Translations under genes and position numbers: made by a program
Assembly (NCBI GenBank): GCA_009746045.1
Contig: RPFO01000017.1
Coordinates: 675,001-739,000 of the forward strand
Direction of reading: 5' to 3'
Source of the DNA: Mesostigma viride
Taxonomy: Eukaryota; Streptophyta; Mesostigmatophyceae; Mesostigmatales; Mesostigmataceae
Length of the DNA: 64,000 nt
The notes under the pieces: generated by a model
Told to the model about the DNA's origin: nothing
What the model saw: the letters and a program-made list of their open reading frames with translations, nothing else
Databases searched by the model: none
In this document: positions 63,995 to 64,000 of the stretch, piece after piece
Layout: every line of letters begins with the position of its first letter
Position numbering within the stretch: position 1 is the first letter of the stretch

Positions 63995-64000
63995 GTCACC

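Larger units (their letters stand above)
61388..64000 (-). mobile_element. Tyrosine-recombinase retrotransposon (PAT/DIRS-like), 3' part
   Basis: On the minus strand a long ORF (to 62210) is followed by a 198-bp repeat (62014-61817), a 231-bp middle segment, and an identical second 198-bp repeat (61585-61388). This B1-A2-B2 order is the split-direct-repeat end of PAT-type elements; the A1 copy and the RT region would lie beyond 64000. Identity of the two repeats suggests a young insertion. It ends against a (GAAT)n tract. Confidence 0.8.

Overview
The window looks like nuclear DNA of a microalga-like eukaryote. It has spliced protein genes with GT-AG introns, a short plant/alga-type TTTAGGG telomeric stretch, long micro- and minisatellites, and many retroelements. 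One gene resembles the cilium-associated kinase CDK20 (LF2 in Chlamydomonas), so a flagellated green-lineage alga is plausible, but this is an inference and the species cannot be fixed from the sequence.

Layout. 1-6840 (+) holds the 3' part of a coiled-coil protein gene of unknown function; eight exons join in a consistent frame. 6841-11900 has no gene I recognise; it contains a TTAA-bounded DNA element (7221-8966) and a truncated LINE end (about 9395-9545). 11930-27720 (+) is a 13-exon gene for the SNAPc subunit SNAPC3 (plant SRD2), whose introns carry large tandem arrays (8, 9, 30, 37, 55 and 72 bp periods). 27724-36240 is a pile of degenerate non-LTR retrotransposons on both strands. 36619-37346 is an inverted-repeat element. 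37834-39015 (-) is a two-exon PHOSPHO-type HAD phosphatase. 40584-45129 (+) is a three-exon Gal3ST-like carbohydrate sulfotransferase with very long triplet tracts in both introns. 45500-52400 is a second retroelement cluster, with a hAT-like DNA transposon (1306 bp, 8-bp target duplication) inserted in a LINE ORF1. 52674-55659 (-) carries the C-terminal exons of a CDK20-like kinase. 57228-59870 (-) is a broken gene of an unnamed zinc-finger family that I associate mainly with fungi; it contains a 218-bp inverted duplication. 61388-64000 (-) is the 3' end of a tyrosine-recombinase retrotransposon (RNase H, 2A-like motif, recombinase) with PAT-type split direct repeats.

The most interesting structural theme is that retroelement 3' ends of several types finish with a short GC-rich hairpin (CTCCC-CAAC-GGGAG and variants, or CACGTGA-loop-TCACGTG) followed directly by a (TTAA)n, (AATTC)n, (TTTAA)n or (GAAT)n tail. 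Autonomous LINE copies, ORF1-only copies and coding-free short copies share this design, and several copies sit tail-to-tail on one shared tail.

The host genes show no operon-like logic. They are unrelated functions (snRNA transcription, phosphate-ester hydrolysis, sulfation, ciliary kinase) separated by transposon blocks. Exon borders are my own reading of splice signals, frame continuity and recalled family sequences; no transcript or database check was possible.
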